DNA of 64,000 bases from Paenibacillus pinisoli (GTDB lineage: Bacteria; Bacillota; Bacilli; Paenibacillales; Paenibacillaceae), in contig NZ_QXQB01000006.1 in the NCBI RefSeq assembly GCF_003605435.1, forward strand, positions 124,001 through 188,000, given 5' to 3'. Both the position numbers and the translations under genes were made by a program. Below the pieces are notes generated by a model. It ran no database searches, was not told the origin of the DNA, and saw nothing but the letters and a program-made list of their open reading frames with translations. Shown here piece by piece: positions 27,374-36,590 of the stretch; positions within the stretch are counted from its first letter, which is position 1, and every line of letters begins with the position of its first letter.

Positions 27374-27978
27374 TGAAGCATATATTCGTAAAAGGTACGG
27401 ATCCGAATGCCCCTGTATTGCTGATGCTGCATGGAACGGGGGGCACGGAGCGCGATCTCTTGCCGCTGGCGGAGCGGCTGTCCCCTTCGTCCTCCGTCTT
27501 GAGCGTTAGAGGCAATGTGCTGGAGAATGGCATGCCCCGTTTCTTCCGCAGATTGGCGGAGGGGGTATTCGATATCGAGGATCTGATCCTCCGCACGGAG
27601 GAGTTGAACGAGTTCTTGGATAGCGCGTCCGCGGAATACGGCTTTGACCGGGGCAATATCGTCGCAGTCGGCTATTCCAATGGGGCCAATATTGCAGGAA
27701 GCTTGCTCTTCCATTACAAGAATGCACTGAAGGGGGCTGTCCTGCATCATCCGATGGTTCCCATCCGCGGCGTCGAGCTGCCGAATATGGATGGGCTGCC
27801 TGTCTTCATCGGGGCAGGCGAGAACGACCCGATGTGCACGCCGGCGGAGACAAAGGATTTGGAGGCGCTGCTGACAGAAGCGGGAGCGCAGGTAACGACG
27901 CACTGGGAGAGATTCGGACATCAGCTGACCGGCACTGAGGTTGCGGCTGCTGCGGAGTGGTTCAACAAAACCTTCTAA
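27373..27978 (+). CDS. mhqD: Alpha/beta hydrolase (MhqD-like carboxylesterase)
   Basis: 201 residues, the normal size for the phospholipase/carboxylesterase family. Oxyanion region LMLHGTGGTERD, nucleophile elbow GYSNGAN (Ser about 100), acid Asp in GAGENDPM (about 151) and catalytic His in RFGHQLT (about 181) form a complete triad. B. subtilis MhqD is an MhqR-regulated hydrolase of quinone stress, and the coupling by TAATG to a dioxygenase gene mirrors mhqED. Cytosolic; substrate unknown. Confidence 0.88.
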   Translation: MKHIFVKGTDPNAPVLLMLHGTGGTERDLLPLAERLSPSSSVLSVRGNVLENGMPRFFRRLAEGVFDIEDLILRTEELNEFLDSASAEYGFDRGNIVAVGYSNGANIAGSLLFHYKNALKGAVLHHPMVPIRGVELPNMDGLPVFIGAGENDPMCTPAETKDLEALLTEAGAQVTTHWERFGHQLTGTEVAAAAEWFNKTF

Positions 27979-27989
27979 GGAGGAAGCTC

Positions 27990-28601
27990 ATGATCGCTAT
28001 TGACCCAGAGAGCCAGAGCGCTCAGGACAACTATAAGCTGCTAATCGGCAGCATTATTCCCCGCCCGATCGCTCTTGTAACGACGCTGTCGAAGGACGGC
28101 GTGCTGAATGCCGCGCCGTTCAGCTTCTTCAACATCGTGTCCTCCAATCCTCCGATGGTATCCGTATCCGTGCAGCGGAAGAACGGCATGCAGAAGGACA
28201 CGGCGCGGAATGCTGAAGCGCAGGGCGCGTTCGTCGTCCATATCGCGGATGAGAGCTACGTCGAAGCGATGAATGGGACGGCCGCCCAGGCAGCGCCGGA
28301 GGTCAGCGAGGTAGAGCTGACAGGGCTGACGCCGGTGGCCAGCGGCAGAATTAAGGTGCCGGGCATTCTTGAAGCCCGCATCCGAATGGAATGCGTGCTG
28401 GAGCGGGCCTTGCCGCTGGGCGGCACGGAAGCTTCACCGGCTTGCGATCTGCTGATTGGCAGGATCGTACGTTTTCATATCGCAGATTCGCTCTATGAGA
28501 ACGGGCGAATTGATCCGGACGGTCTGAAGCCGGTGAGCCGGCTAGCGGGCCATGACTACGCCAAGCTTGGAGAGAGATTCACGCTGATTCGTCCTGAGTA
28601 G
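27990..28601 (+). CDS. Flavin-reductase-like FMN-binding protein
   Basis: 203 residues from ATG 27990, five bases after TAAGGAGG. The flavin-reductase split-barrel fold is indicated by the N-terminal IIPRPIALVTTLSKDGVLNAAPFSFFNIVSSNPPMVSVSV block (residues about 22-60), typical of the FMN-binding DIM6/NTAB family, and C-terminal SRLAGHDYAKLGERF. Third gene of the quinone-stress unit, 11 bases after the hydrolase. Such proteins reduce flavin or act directly on quinones/nitro-compounds; which one is unclear. Confidence 0.87.
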   Translation: MIAIDPESQSAQDNYKLLIGSIIPRPIALVTTLSKDGVLNAAPFSFFNIVSSNPPMVSVSVQRKNGMQKDTARNAEAQGAFVVHIADESYVEAMNGTAAQAAPEVSEVELTGLTPVASGRIKVPGILEARIRMECVLERALPLGGTEASPACDLLIGRIVRFHIADSLYENGRIDPDGLKPVSRLAGHDYAKLGERFTLIRPE

Positions 28602-28617
28602 CGCCCATCGCATAAAA

Positions 28618-28657
28618 GCAGCATCCCGCAGTGATTCGGGATGCCGCTTTTTTTGTT
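28618..28657 (+). terminator. Rho-independent terminator
   Basis: The stem GCAGCATCCCG/CGGGATGCCGC with loop CAGTGATT is followed by seven T residues. It closes the mhq-like operon. Confidence 0.88.
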
Positions 28658-28769
28658 TCTTAGGAAAGTATGCAATTTTTGAAATTGTGGATAAATTAGT
28701 CAAAAGGAGAGCTCTAAGCGGCAAAAACCTACTTTTAGTTGGCTGAAGCAGGTCCTGAAGTTGGGTACT

Positions 28770-28970
28770 TTGAAATTCGTAAGGGAACTACGAGCCGCTA
28801 TTTGCCCGTTTTGCTACGTTTTTTTAACGTAAGGGAACAGAGAACCCTTATTTGCTCTAAATGAACCGAAGTACGGGTCGGATGGTGCAGATAAGGCATC
28901 CTAGTTCCGTTAGCGTTATAAACATATAAAAAATCGAAGCATAGAGTCTCTCAATTCCGTTAAAAGGCAG
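28770..28970. repeat. Dispersed inverted/direct repeat cluster in a 413-bp gene-free gap
   Basis: The gap 28602-29014 has no gene. After the terminator it holds several imperfect copies of one motif: CGTAAGGGAAC followed some 12-15 bases later by TATTTGC (28780 and 28828), plus copies in reverse orientation near 28885-28920 (GATAAGGCATCCTAGTTCCG) and 28950-28965 (TCAATTCCGTTAAAAGG). The mix of orientations recalls the interspersed intergenic repeats common in Paenibacillaceae genomes; no function can be assigned. Confidence 0.6.
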
Positions 28971-29014
28971 GATCAGGCTGAGTTTGTTCTTTGCACAGCC
29001 GCCTCTGCGCTTCG

Positions 29015-29776
29015 TCAATTGTTCTTCCAGATCTTCGAAAGCCTGTACTGCTTCGGCGAGATGCCGTTCTCGCGCTTGAACATGCTGCAGAATTGCGCGT
29101 CGTTGACAAAGCCGGCGTCCAGCGCGACCTCCGAGACCAGCTTCTCCGGGTGGAGGATCAGGGACGATCTGGCATAGTTGAGCCGCTTCACATACAGGTA
29201 TTGAAGCGGAGCTACGCCGTACTTCTCCTTGAACAGATGGCGAAACCGCCCATAGCTGTAGCCAGCCAGATCGGCAAGCGCTTGAATGGATATTTTTTGG
29301 CGAAAGTGCTCATCCATAAAGTTAAGCACATAATTCATCCGATCCGATTGCTGCTTGGGCGCCTTCCGTGTGCCGATCAGCCTGAGGAGCTGAATCGACA
29401 GCTCGCCGACCAGCAGATTAAGCATGTCCGAAAAATCATCCTGCTGCTTCACGAATTCGTCCTTCATCCGCAGCAATATATTCTCAATCGTGCCGTCTTG
29501 ATCATCCTCGAATACGCCGTTAAGATAAGACAGTCCCTCGCGTTCGCTATAGAAGCCGACGAACAGGACGTCCGCTTCGTTCAGATGCAGCTCGTCGTGC
29601 TCGGTGAAGGGAGCGACGAGCGCGAACGTATTTTGACGGAAATGGTATGCGGTGGAACCAATCTTCGTATGCCCTTTGCCATAGTAGTAGACGAGCTCGA
29701 AGCATTCATGAAAGTGGGAAGGGATATATTGCTTCTCCCGGCGCCTGGAGAAGAACAGAAAATCCATATTGTTCAT
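29015..29776 (-). CDS. AraC-family regulator of nucleoside locus
   Basis: 253 residues from ATG 29776 with GGGAG eight bases upstream; the longer ORF to 29812 lacks a fitting RBS. N-terminal cupin-like sensor domain (FHECFELVYYYGKGH near residue 22) and a C-terminal AraC double helix-turn-helix (about 150-250: ISIQALADLAGYSYGRFRHLF and VSEVALDAGFVNDAQFCSMFKRENGISPKQYR). It is divergent from the BMP-family transporter operon with a 180-base shared control region, so it most likely controls that operon in response to its substrate. Confidence 0.87.
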   Translation of the reverse strand: MNNMDFLFFSRRREKQYIPSHFHECFELVYYYGKGHTKIGSTAYHFRQNTFALVAPFTEHDELHLNEADVLFVGFYSEREGLSYLNGVFEDDQDGTIENILLRMKDEFVKQQDDFSDMLNLLVGELSIQLLRLIGTRKAPKQQSDRMNYVLNFMDEHFRQKISIQALADLAGYSYGRFRHLFKEKYGVAPLQYLYVKRLNYARSSLILHPEKLVSEVALDAGFVNDAQFCSMFKRENGISPKQYRLSKIWKNN

Positions 29777-29956
29777 GCCCGTTGCTCCCATCGTTTGATT
29801 TAGCCAAATCATATAAGAAATATGAGCGAATCAAGATAAAACATAAGGGCGTTGTTTGGTACAATCATATCATTGAAAGAGGCATATCGTAAACTTCATG
29901 GCGGAGAGAGCAGACGAGCTGTGGAGGACTAACCAAACATACCTTTAGGGGGCATA

Positions 29957-31081
29957 ATGATGAAACGAAGTTTATTGGCTTTAGTTCTGGCTGCTGTGAT
30001 GTTGATTGCGGCCTGTTCGGGCGGGGGCAAAAATGCCGGCCCGGCGGATAACAAACCGGATAACTCCGGTTCCAAGTCGGACAACCTGAAAGTGGTTCTG
30101 CTAGTGCCGGGCACGCTTGGCGACAAATCGTTCTTCGATGCGGCGAACAGCGGACTTGAGCAAGTGGCGAACAGCCTGCAAGCGGAGACGAAGGTTATCG
30201 AGATGGGCGTCGACACGACGAAGTGGGAGCCGACCTTCAATTCCGTAGCGGCGCAAGACTGGGATGTTATCATCTCCGGCGGCTCGCAAATTACGGAGCT
30301 TCTGAACGCAACAGCGGAGAAGAACCCGGATAAGAAGTTCATCAACTATGACACAGACATCCCGGAAGCAGCTTCGAACGTCTATGCAATCTCTTACGCA
30401 ACCAATGAAGTGTCCTTCCTGGCAGGCGCTGCGGCGGCTCTGACGAGCGTATCCGACATGCCGAATGCGAACGAAGACAAGAAAATCGGCTTCCTGGGCG
30501 GCATGGATATTCCAGCAATCAACGCATTCCTCGTAGGTTACATTGAGGGTGCTAAGTATGCTGTGCCAGACATTAAAGTAGCCGTATCCTACGCAGGCGA
30601 CTTTGCCGATCCGGGCAAAGGCAAGGAGCTTTCCCTGCTGCAATACAACTCCGGCGTTGACGTGATCTTCAACGTTGCGGGCGGAACAGGCCTTGGCGTG
30701 TTCGACGCGGCGAAGGAGAAGAGCCGCTACGCAATCGGCGTAGACTCCGATCAAGGAACGATGATGGCGGGTACGGACAAAGAAAAAGCAGATCTGATCA
30801 TTACTTCTTCCGTGAAAAAAATCGACCAAGCGATCGTGCATGCGGTTCGCGGCATCAAAGCCGGCACGCTTGAGCTAGGCAAGCTGGATGTCGTAGGCCT
30901 GGAGCAAGACGGCGTAGGCATCGTACGCAACGATATCTTCAACGCGGTTGTATCGGAAGACATCAAAGCTCAGCTGGTTGAAATCGAGAAGAAGCTGATT
31001 GCCGGCGAGATCGAAGTTAGCAATGCGATGGGCATGCAGACTTCCGAAGTAGACCAAATCCGCAATTCCGTTAAGCCATAA
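29957..31081 (+). CDS. BMP-family (PnrA/YufN-like) nucleoside-binding lipoprotein
   Basis: 374 residues; lipobox LIAACSGGG. The mature part has the PnrA/Med-type basic membrane lipoprotein fold: VVLLVPGTLGDKSFFDAANSGL (about 37), FINYDTDIPEAASNVYAISYATNEVSFLAGAAAA (about 130) and GVDSDQGTMM. These are substrate-binding proteins of nucleoside ABC importers. A second ATG three bases on (29960) has better spacing to the GGGGG tract, so the start is uncertain by one codon. A hairpin at 31118 separates it from the ATPase gene, likely making it the most abundant product of the operon. Confidence 0.92.
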   Translation: MMKRSLLALVLAAVMLIAACSGGGKNAGPADNKPDNSGSKSDNLKVVLLVPGTLGDKSFFDAANSGLEQVANSLQAETKVIEMGVDTTKWEPTFNSVAAQDWDVIISGGSQITELLNATAEKNPDKKFINYDTDIPEAASNVYAISYATNEVSFLAGAAAALTSVSDMPNANEDKKIGFLGGMDIPAINAFLVGYIEGAKYAVPDIKVAVSYAGDFADPGKGKELSLLQYNSGVDVIFNVAGGTGLGVFDAAKEKSRYAIGVDSDQGTMMAGTDKEKADLIITSSVKKIDQAIVHAVRGIKAGTLELGKLDVVGLEQDGVGIVRNDIFNAVVSEDIKAQLVEIEKKLIAGEIEVSNAMGMQTSEVDQIRNSVKP

Positions 31082-31117
31082 TACACGGATTCATACGAGC
31101 TTTTAGCTAAAATAACC

Positions 31118-31150
31118 AAGGGAGTTCTTCGGCTGCGAAGAATTCCCTTC
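31118..31150 (+). terminator. Attenuator-like hairpin between binding protein and ABC ATPase
   Basis: The stem AAGGGAGTTCTTCG pairs with CGAAGAATTCCCTT (one G-T) around GCTG. No strong T tract follows. It probably protects the upstream mRNA or reduces read-through. Confidence 0.6.
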
Positions 31151-31204
31151 AATTCTATAAGGCCGCCGTCGCTATGCTGGCGAGGGGCTAAGGGGAGAAC
31201 ATTG

Positions 31205-32776
31205 ATGCGGCAGAATGTGCTGGAGATGCGCAATATCACCAAGGTCTATCCGAATGGCGTTACAGCTAACCGCAACGTCGACTTCTCGCTCAGGGAAGGC
31301 GAAATTCACGCTCTGGCCGGAGAGAACGGGGCCGGCAAATCGACATTGATGAAAATCCTGTTCGGCATGGAGCCTCCCAGCGACGGGGAGATCATGCTGC
31401 GGGGTGAGCAAATGCGATTTCAGACGCCGCAGGATGCGATTGCGAAGGGAATCGGCATGGTCCATCAGCACTTTATGCTGGTGCCATCCTTCAGCGTAGC
31501 GGAGAATATGGTGCTGGGCATGGAGCCTAAGAAGGGGTTCAGCGTCAACTATGAAGAAGCGGTTCGCATGACGCAGGCCTTGTCGGAGAAGTACCAGTTG
31601 GCGGTTGATCCACGGGCGAAGGTGGAGTCCTTGTCGGTCGGCATGAAGCAAAAGGTGGAAATTTTGAAAGCGCTCCTACGGGGGGCGAAGATTCTCATTC
31701 TGGACGAGCCGACGGCCGTTCTTACGCCGCAGGAGACCGATGAGCTGTTCAAGCAGCTGCTGGTGCTCAAGCAGGAAGGCCATACCATCGTCTTCATCTC
31801 CCACAAGCTGAAGGAAGTGAAGGCGATCTGCGACCGTATTACGATTATGCGCAGCGGCACGAGCGCCGGCGTCTTCGATATGGCAGACGTAACCGAGCAG
31901 GAGATATCGAGGCTGATGGTCGGACGGGATGTCGTGCTCAAGTATGACAAGGTCGAGTCGTTCTACGGCCCTCCGGTGCTGGAAGTGAAGGAACTGAATT
32001 ACGTGAACGCGCTGGACAAAAAAGCGCTGAACAATATCCGCCTCTCCATCCGGGCGGGCGAGATCGTAGGCATCGCCGGCGTCGAAGGCAACGGCCAAGC
32101 CGAGCTGGTCAGAGCGCTGACTGGCGGGCTCGGCGGCCGTGTGAAAGGCTCGGCTAAGGTGAACGGCTCCGAAATCGCAGGGCTGGATATGAGGTCGATA
32201 CGGGAGCTTGGCATCTCTTATGTGCCTGAGGATCGAATGAGTCAGGGAGCGGCGAAGGAAGAGAGCATCTCCGACAATATCATCTCGACGCGATACCGCA
32301 GCAAAGACTGGAACAAGGGCTTGTTCCTGAAGGGCAAGTCGATTGTGCGCCTGGCTGAGAAGCTGATCGAGGAATTCAAGGTCAGATGCTCCGGGCCTGC
32401 CCAGCCGATCGGGATGTTGTCCGGCGGGAATATGCAGAAGGTTATCGTCGCGCGCGAATGCTCGACGGATCCGATTCTGCTCATTGCCGAGCAGCCGACC
32501 AGGGGTGTCGATGTCGGCGCGGCGCAGCTTGTTCACCAGAAGCTGCTGGAGATGAGAAGCCAGAACTGCGCCATACTGCTCATCTCGGCTGATTTGAATG
32601 AAATTATGGAGCTGAGCGATACGCTGTACGTCATGTACGGCGGGGAGCTGGTCGCTTCGTTCGACAAGCCGTCGGAAGTGACGGAAGAAGAGCTTGGGCT
32701 GTATATGCTCGGATTGAAAAAACAACAGGGTGACCACACAGGGAGGGGCGTAGCGTCAGATGCTCAAGTACTTTGA
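31205..32776 (+). CDS. Nucleoside ABC transporter ATPase (two NBDs)
   Basis: 523 residues from ATG 31205; AAGGGGAG lies seven bases upstream and a TTG three bases earlier is less well placed. Two fused ATP-binding domains: Walker A GENGAGKST (about 37) and Walker B ILDEPTAVLT (about 163) in the first, and a degenerate GVEGNGQAEL (about 290) plus signature LSGGNMQKV (about 402) and IAEQPTRGVD in the second, as in the sugar/nucleoside CUT2-type ATPases (YufO/NupO in B. subtilis). Energises uptake with the two following permeases. The stop overlaps the next start by 17 bases. Confidence 0.94.
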   Translation: MRQNVLEMRNITKVYPNGVTANRNVDFSLREGEIHALAGENGAGKSTLMKILFGMEPPSDGEIMLRGEQMRFQTPQDAIAKGIGMVHQHFMLVPSFSVAENMVLGMEPKKGFSVNYEEAVRMTQALSEKYQLAVDPRAKVESLSVGMKQKVEILKALLRGAKILILDEPTAVLTPQETDELFKQLLVLKQEGHTIVFISHKLKEVKAICDRITIMRSGTSAGVFDMADVTEQEISRLMVGRDVVLKYDKVESFYGPPVLEVKELNYVNALDKKALNNIRLSIRAGEIVGIAGVEGNGQAELVRALTGGLGGRVKGSAKVNGSEIAGLDMRSIRELGISYVPEDRMSQGAAKEESISDNIISTRYRSKDWNKGLFLKGKSIVRLAEKLIEEFKVRCSGPAQPIGMLSGGNMQKVIVARECSTDPILLIAEQPTRGVDVGAAQLVHQKLLEMRSQNCAILLISADLNEIMELSDTLYVMYGGELVASFDKPSEVTEEELGLYMLGLKKQQGDHTGRGVASDAQVL

Positions 32777-33803
32777 TGCCATAAGAACACTGATATCGAT
32801 TGCGATTGCGCTAGTTATCGCCTTCCTCATTATTACACTGGTCAGCGATCAGCCGCTGGAGACCATCCGAATTTTCTTGACGGGGCCGCTGTCGACGACA
32901 GCACAGATCGGCAATGTAATCGAGATGGCTATTCCGTTAATGTTCACGGGCCTGTCTGTCGTATTGCTGTTCCGCAGCGGATTATTTAACCTCGGAGCGG
33001 AAGGGTTGTTCTATATCTCGGGCGTGGTGGCTGCGATCATCGCCATCTATGCCAGCATGAACGGCTTTATCCATCCTGTCGTAGCGATACTTGCCGGCTC
33101 GACGGTCGGCGCGCTTCTGTCGGCTATTCCCGGCATTATGAAAGCGAAATGGAATGCGGAGGTGCTGGTGACCTCGCTGATGTTCAACAGTATTTTATCC
33201 GGCATCGGCCTCTATATCTTGAACTATCATCTGCGGGATGCAGCGGCGTTCGCCAATGTGTCCTACAAGTTCCAAGAGACGGCAAGGCTTGCGAACCTGA
33301 TTCCGGGTACGCGAATTCATACGGGGCTTATTCTGGTGCTCGCCTGTATCGTGGCTACCCATTATTTCATGTACCACACAAGATGGGGCTATGAGCTGCG
33401 CATGACAGGCTCCAACCGTGCATTCGCCGAATTCTCCGGCATTAAGACGGGCCGCGTTATCATTACGGTGCATCTCATTGCCGGCTTCCTGGCGGGAATG
33501 GGCGGTTCGGTAGAGGTGCTGGGCATGTACACCCGGTTCCAATGGTCTGACCTGCCGGGCTACGGCCTCGACGGCGCTCTTGTCGCCTTGCTTGCGAAAA
33601 ACAATCCGCTGTCGGTCGTCGGCGCGGCGCTGTTCCTCGCGTATATCCGCATTGGCGCCGATCAGATGTCCATCATGTCGGATGTGCCGGCGGAGCTCAT
33701 CTCGATTATTCAAGCGATTATTATTCTGCTCATCTCGGCGGAGCAATTCCTGAAGATGTGGAAGAACAGACAGCTGCTGAAGGAGGCGGAGAAACTTGGA
33801 TAG
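32760..33803 (+). CDS. Nucleoside ABC transporter permease 1
   Basis: 347 residues with eight to nine membrane segments and the CUT2/nucleoside permease pattern (PLMFTGLSVVLLFRSGLFNLGAEGLFYISG; GLDGALVALLAKNNPLSVVGAALFLAYIRIG). Homologue type of YufP/NupP. The start overlaps the ATPase gene and the end overlaps the next permease by eight bases, so the complex is translated in series. Confidence 0.93.
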   Translation: MLKYFDAIRTLISIAIALVIAFLIITLVSDQPLETIRIFLTGPLSTTAQIGNVIEMAIPLMFTGLSVVLLFRSGLFNLGAEGLFYISGVVAAIIAIYASMNGFIHPVVAILAGSTVGALLSAIPGIMKAKWNAEVLVTSLMFNSILSGIGLYILNYHLRDAAAFANVSYKFQETARLANLIPGTRIHTGLILVLACIVATHYFMYHTRWGYELRMTGSNRAFAEFSGIKTGRVIITVHLIAGFLAGMGGSVEVLGMYTRFQWSDLPGYGLDGALVALLAKNNPLSVVGAALFLAYIRIGADQMSIMSDVPAELISIIQAIIILLISAEQFLKMWKNRQLLKEAEKLG

Positions 33804-34722
33804 CTTCTGGAGCGTACTTTTCTCGACGGATTTTGCTTTCTCCGTCCTTCGGGTCACGACGCCGATCTTGCTTGCCGCGTTAGGCGCGCTAATCTCCAAC
33901 AAAGCCGGCATCGTCAATATCGGCATGGAGGGCACGATGCTTGTCGGCGCCTTGACGGGCGTTATCGTCAGCGCCTATACCGGCAGCGCCTGGATCGGAC
34001 TGCTTGGGGCGGTCATGTCTGGCATTACGCTGTCGGCCATTCTGGCTTATTTCACACTTAAGATTAAGACGCATATTATTTTGGGCGGTATCGCCATTAA
34101 CATGTTCGCCTCAGGCGGAACGGTCTTTATTCTTTATCTGGTAAGCGGGGACAAAGGCACATCGACTTCGCTGCAAAGCAAAGTGCTGCCGAACCTGCAT
34201 ATTCCGCTGGTGCAGGATATTCCGGTCCTTGGACCGATCCTCTCCGGCCACAACGTATTGACGTATATCTCGCTGCTGGCTGTAGCGGGTGTGTACTACA
34301 TGCTGAAGAGAACGCCGCTGGGCCTCCAGATCCGGTCGGTCGGCGAGAATCCTCAAGCGGCCCAATCGGTCGGCATCAGCGTGGCCAAGATCCAATGCAT
34401 CGCCTTGCTCTTGAGCGGTTTTTTTGCATCGCTTGGCGGCGCGTTCATGTCCATGGGCTATCTGTCTCTCTTTACTAGAGACATGACAGCAGGCCGGGGC
34501 TGGATCGCGATTGCGGCGGAAGCGCTTGGCGGAGGCAGCACGATCGGCACCTTTATCGCTTCATTAATTTTCGGAGCGACGAATGCCATGGCGAATGCGC
34601 TGCAAATTTTGAAAATACCATCGGAGCTGATCGCGACGTTCCCTTATGTGGCAACGGTCGTAGGCTTGCTTGTCTATGCAATGATTGAGAGCAAACGGAA
34701 GAAACGCAAAAAGGGAATCTAA
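33796..34722 (+). CDS. Nucleoside ABC transporter permease 2
   Basis: 308 residues starting at TTG 33796, inside the upstream gene and after GGAGGCGGAG. Eight or nine membrane segments; TPILLAALGALISNKAGIVNIGMEGTMLVGAL and GYLSLFTRDMTAGRGWIAIAAEALG are characteristic of the YufQ/NupQ subunit. It should pair with the preceding permease to form the membrane channel. Twenty bases separate it from the nucleoside hydrolase. Confidence 0.93.
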   Translation: MDSFWSVLFSTDFAFSVLRVTTPILLAALGALISNKAGIVNIGMEGTMLVGALTGVIVSAYTGSAWIGLLGAVMSGITLSAILAYFTLKIKTHIILGGIAINMFASGGTVFILYLVSGDKGTSTSLQSKVLPNLHIPLVQDIPVLGPILSGHNVLTYISLLAVAGVYYMLKRTPLGLQIRSVGENPQAAQSVGISVAKIQCIALLLSGFFASLGGAFMSMGYLSLFTRDMTAGRGWIAIAAEALGGGSTIGTFIASLIFGATNAMANALQILKIPSELIATFPYVATVVGLLVYAMIESKRKKRKKGI

Positions 34723-34742
34723 CAGCTAAGGAGACGGACATT

Positions 34743-35660
34743 ATGGCACGAATTATACTGGATACCGATATCGGGAGCGACGTGGATGACGCTATGGCGC
34801 TGGCGCTGGCCATGCATTCGGAAGAAATTCAAATGGAGGGCGTAACGACAGTCTACGGCAATGTAGAGCTGCGTGCCCGCATGGCGAAGAAGATGCTGCA
34901 ATACGGCGGGCACCCCGAGGTGCGCGTATACGCAGGCCTGAACAAGACGCTGCTGGACAACCGTGAGATCTGGATGGCCGGCCATGAGGGCGACGGTCTT
35001 CTGGCGGAGGATGATGAGTTGCAATATGAGGACCGCCATGCGGTCGATTTCATTATCGATACCGTGATGAGCAACCCTGGCGAAATTACGCTGGTCGCGA
35101 TCGGCCCCCTGACGAACATTGCAGCTTGCCTGATCCGCGAGCCGCGCATCGCTCAGAACGTGAAGGAAATCGTCATTATGGGCGGCGTCACTCGCCTTGG
35201 CGACAACGGCGTGCATATGCGGATTGTAGAGCATAACATCGTCTGCGATCCGGAGGCGGCTTCGCTCGTATTCCGCAGCGGCGCTCCAATCCTGATGGCA
35301 GGCCTTGATGTAACGCTGAAGGTCATTATTACGGAAGCGGAGAGAGCGAAGCTGCATGCGACCGGCGATCCGCTGAATATGGCGCTGGCCCGCATGATCG
35401 GCAAATGGTTCGAGTTCGCGAAGGAAGAGAAGTCGTTCATGCATGATCCGCTGACGATTGCGCTGCTGATCGACCGCACGCTTGTCCGCACGGAGCGCAT
35501 GAACATTCGCGTCGATTACGATCATCGCCCGCAGACAGGCCAGACGATTGCCACGCTGGATGCGGGCGGCAACGTCGAGGTTTGCCTCGATGTCGATCAT
35601 GCGCGAGCGGTAGCGCTGCTTATGGAGCGGCTGGTCGATAGAAGGGTTAACGCGGTATGA
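34743..35660 (+). CDS. Inosine-uridine-type nucleoside hydrolase 1
   Basis: 305 residues. The N-terminal calcium-binding cluster DTDIGSDVDDAMAL is the hallmark of the nucleoside hydrolase family; later conserved parts are IGPLTNIA (about 121), EHNIVCDPEAA (about 161) and MHDPLTIALL (about 232, catalytic His region). It cleaves ribonucleosides to base plus ribose in the cytosol. Position behind the nucleoside importer and in front of ribokinase gives a full import-cleave-phosphorylate route. Stop overlaps the ribokinase start (ATGA). Confidence 0.93.
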   Translation: MARIILDTDIGSDVDDAMALALAMHSEEIQMEGVTTVYGNVELRARMAKKMLQYGGHPEVRVYAGLNKTLLDNREIWMAGHEGDGLLAEDDELQYEDRHAVDFIIDTVMSNPGEITLVAIGPLTNIAACLIREPRIAQNVKEIVIMGGVTRLGDNGVHMRIVEHNIVCDPEAASLVFRSGAPILMAGLDVTLKVIITEAERAKLHATGDPLNMALARMIGKWFEFAKEEKSFMHDPLTIALLIDRTLVRTERMNIRVDYDHRPQTGQTIATLDAGGNVEVCLDVDHARAVALLMERLVDRRVNAV

Positions 35661-36574
35661 AGCAGCCGAACATCGTCGTCGTAGGCAGCATGAATATGGA
35701 TATCGTCGTGAAGACCCCCCGATTCCCCGCAGGCGGAGAGACGATTCTGGGCGACGAAATCCATTTCATCCCCGGCGGCAAAGGAGCGAATCAAGCAGTC
35801 GCTCTCGCGCGTCTGGGCGCTCAGGTTACGATGGTCGGCGCGGTCGGTCTCGATTAATTCGGCCGCACGCTGATGACGGCAATGGCTGACAACGGCGTGA
35901 ACAGCGACTATATCAAAATCACAGAGCAGGCCTCGACGGGCACAGCGTCGATTACGCTGACGCCGGACGAGAACAATATCGTAGTGGTGCCCGGGGCGAA
36001 CGCCAAGCTGGCGGCTAGTGACGTCAAGCAGGCGGAAACATTGATTCAAGCCGCCGATGCGGTTCTGCTCCAGCTGGAGATTCCGCTTGAGACGGTGGAG
36101 TATGCCGCGGAGCTGGCGCACAGATACGGCAAGCTGGTCATTCTGAATCCGGCGCCGGCGCGCCCGTTGCCGGAGAGTCTGCTGAAGCGGGTCCATGTTA
36201 TTACGCCGAACCGTACGGAGCTGGAAGCTTTGACGGGGAGTGCGCTTGACGAGCAACCGTTGGAAGAAGCAATCGACAAGCTGTTGGATAGCGGTGTTGG
36301 CTGTGTCGTAACCACGTTAGGAGCGGAAGGCGCGATATGGAAGCGGAAGGACGGCTCGCTGCAGCGCCAGCCTGCCCATCGCATGGAAGTTGTTGACACC
36401 ACGGGCGCAGGGGATGCATTTAACGCCGGATTAGCCTATGATATAAGCGCAGGCTGCGGAATCGGAGACGCAGTTGCCTTTGCAGCCAAGGTATCGGGCC
36501 TTGCCGTTACGAAATTCGGTGCGCAGGACGGCATGCCGATGATGACAGAAGTGAAGGCATACTTTCAAGAATGA
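35657..36574 (+). pseudogene. Ribokinase interrupted by an in-frame TAA
   Basis: One reading frame of 306 codons encodes a PfkB-family ribokinase: N-terminal VVVGSMNMDIVVKTPRFPAGGET and GGKGANQAVALARLG, C-terminal VDTTGAGDAFNAGLAY (anion hole and catalytic Asp). A TAA at 35855-35857 splits it after VGAVGLD and before FGRTLMTAMADNGV, exactly where ribokinases continue without a gap (GxDxFG). Frame is kept on both sides, so this is a single nonsense change (for example CAA or GAA to TAA) or a sequencing error, not a frameshift. The 3' part has a possible restart near 35873 without a good RBS and would lack the ribose-binding N-terminus. Confidence 0.88.
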
Positions 36575-36590
36575 GAAGCGAGGGCTGCAT

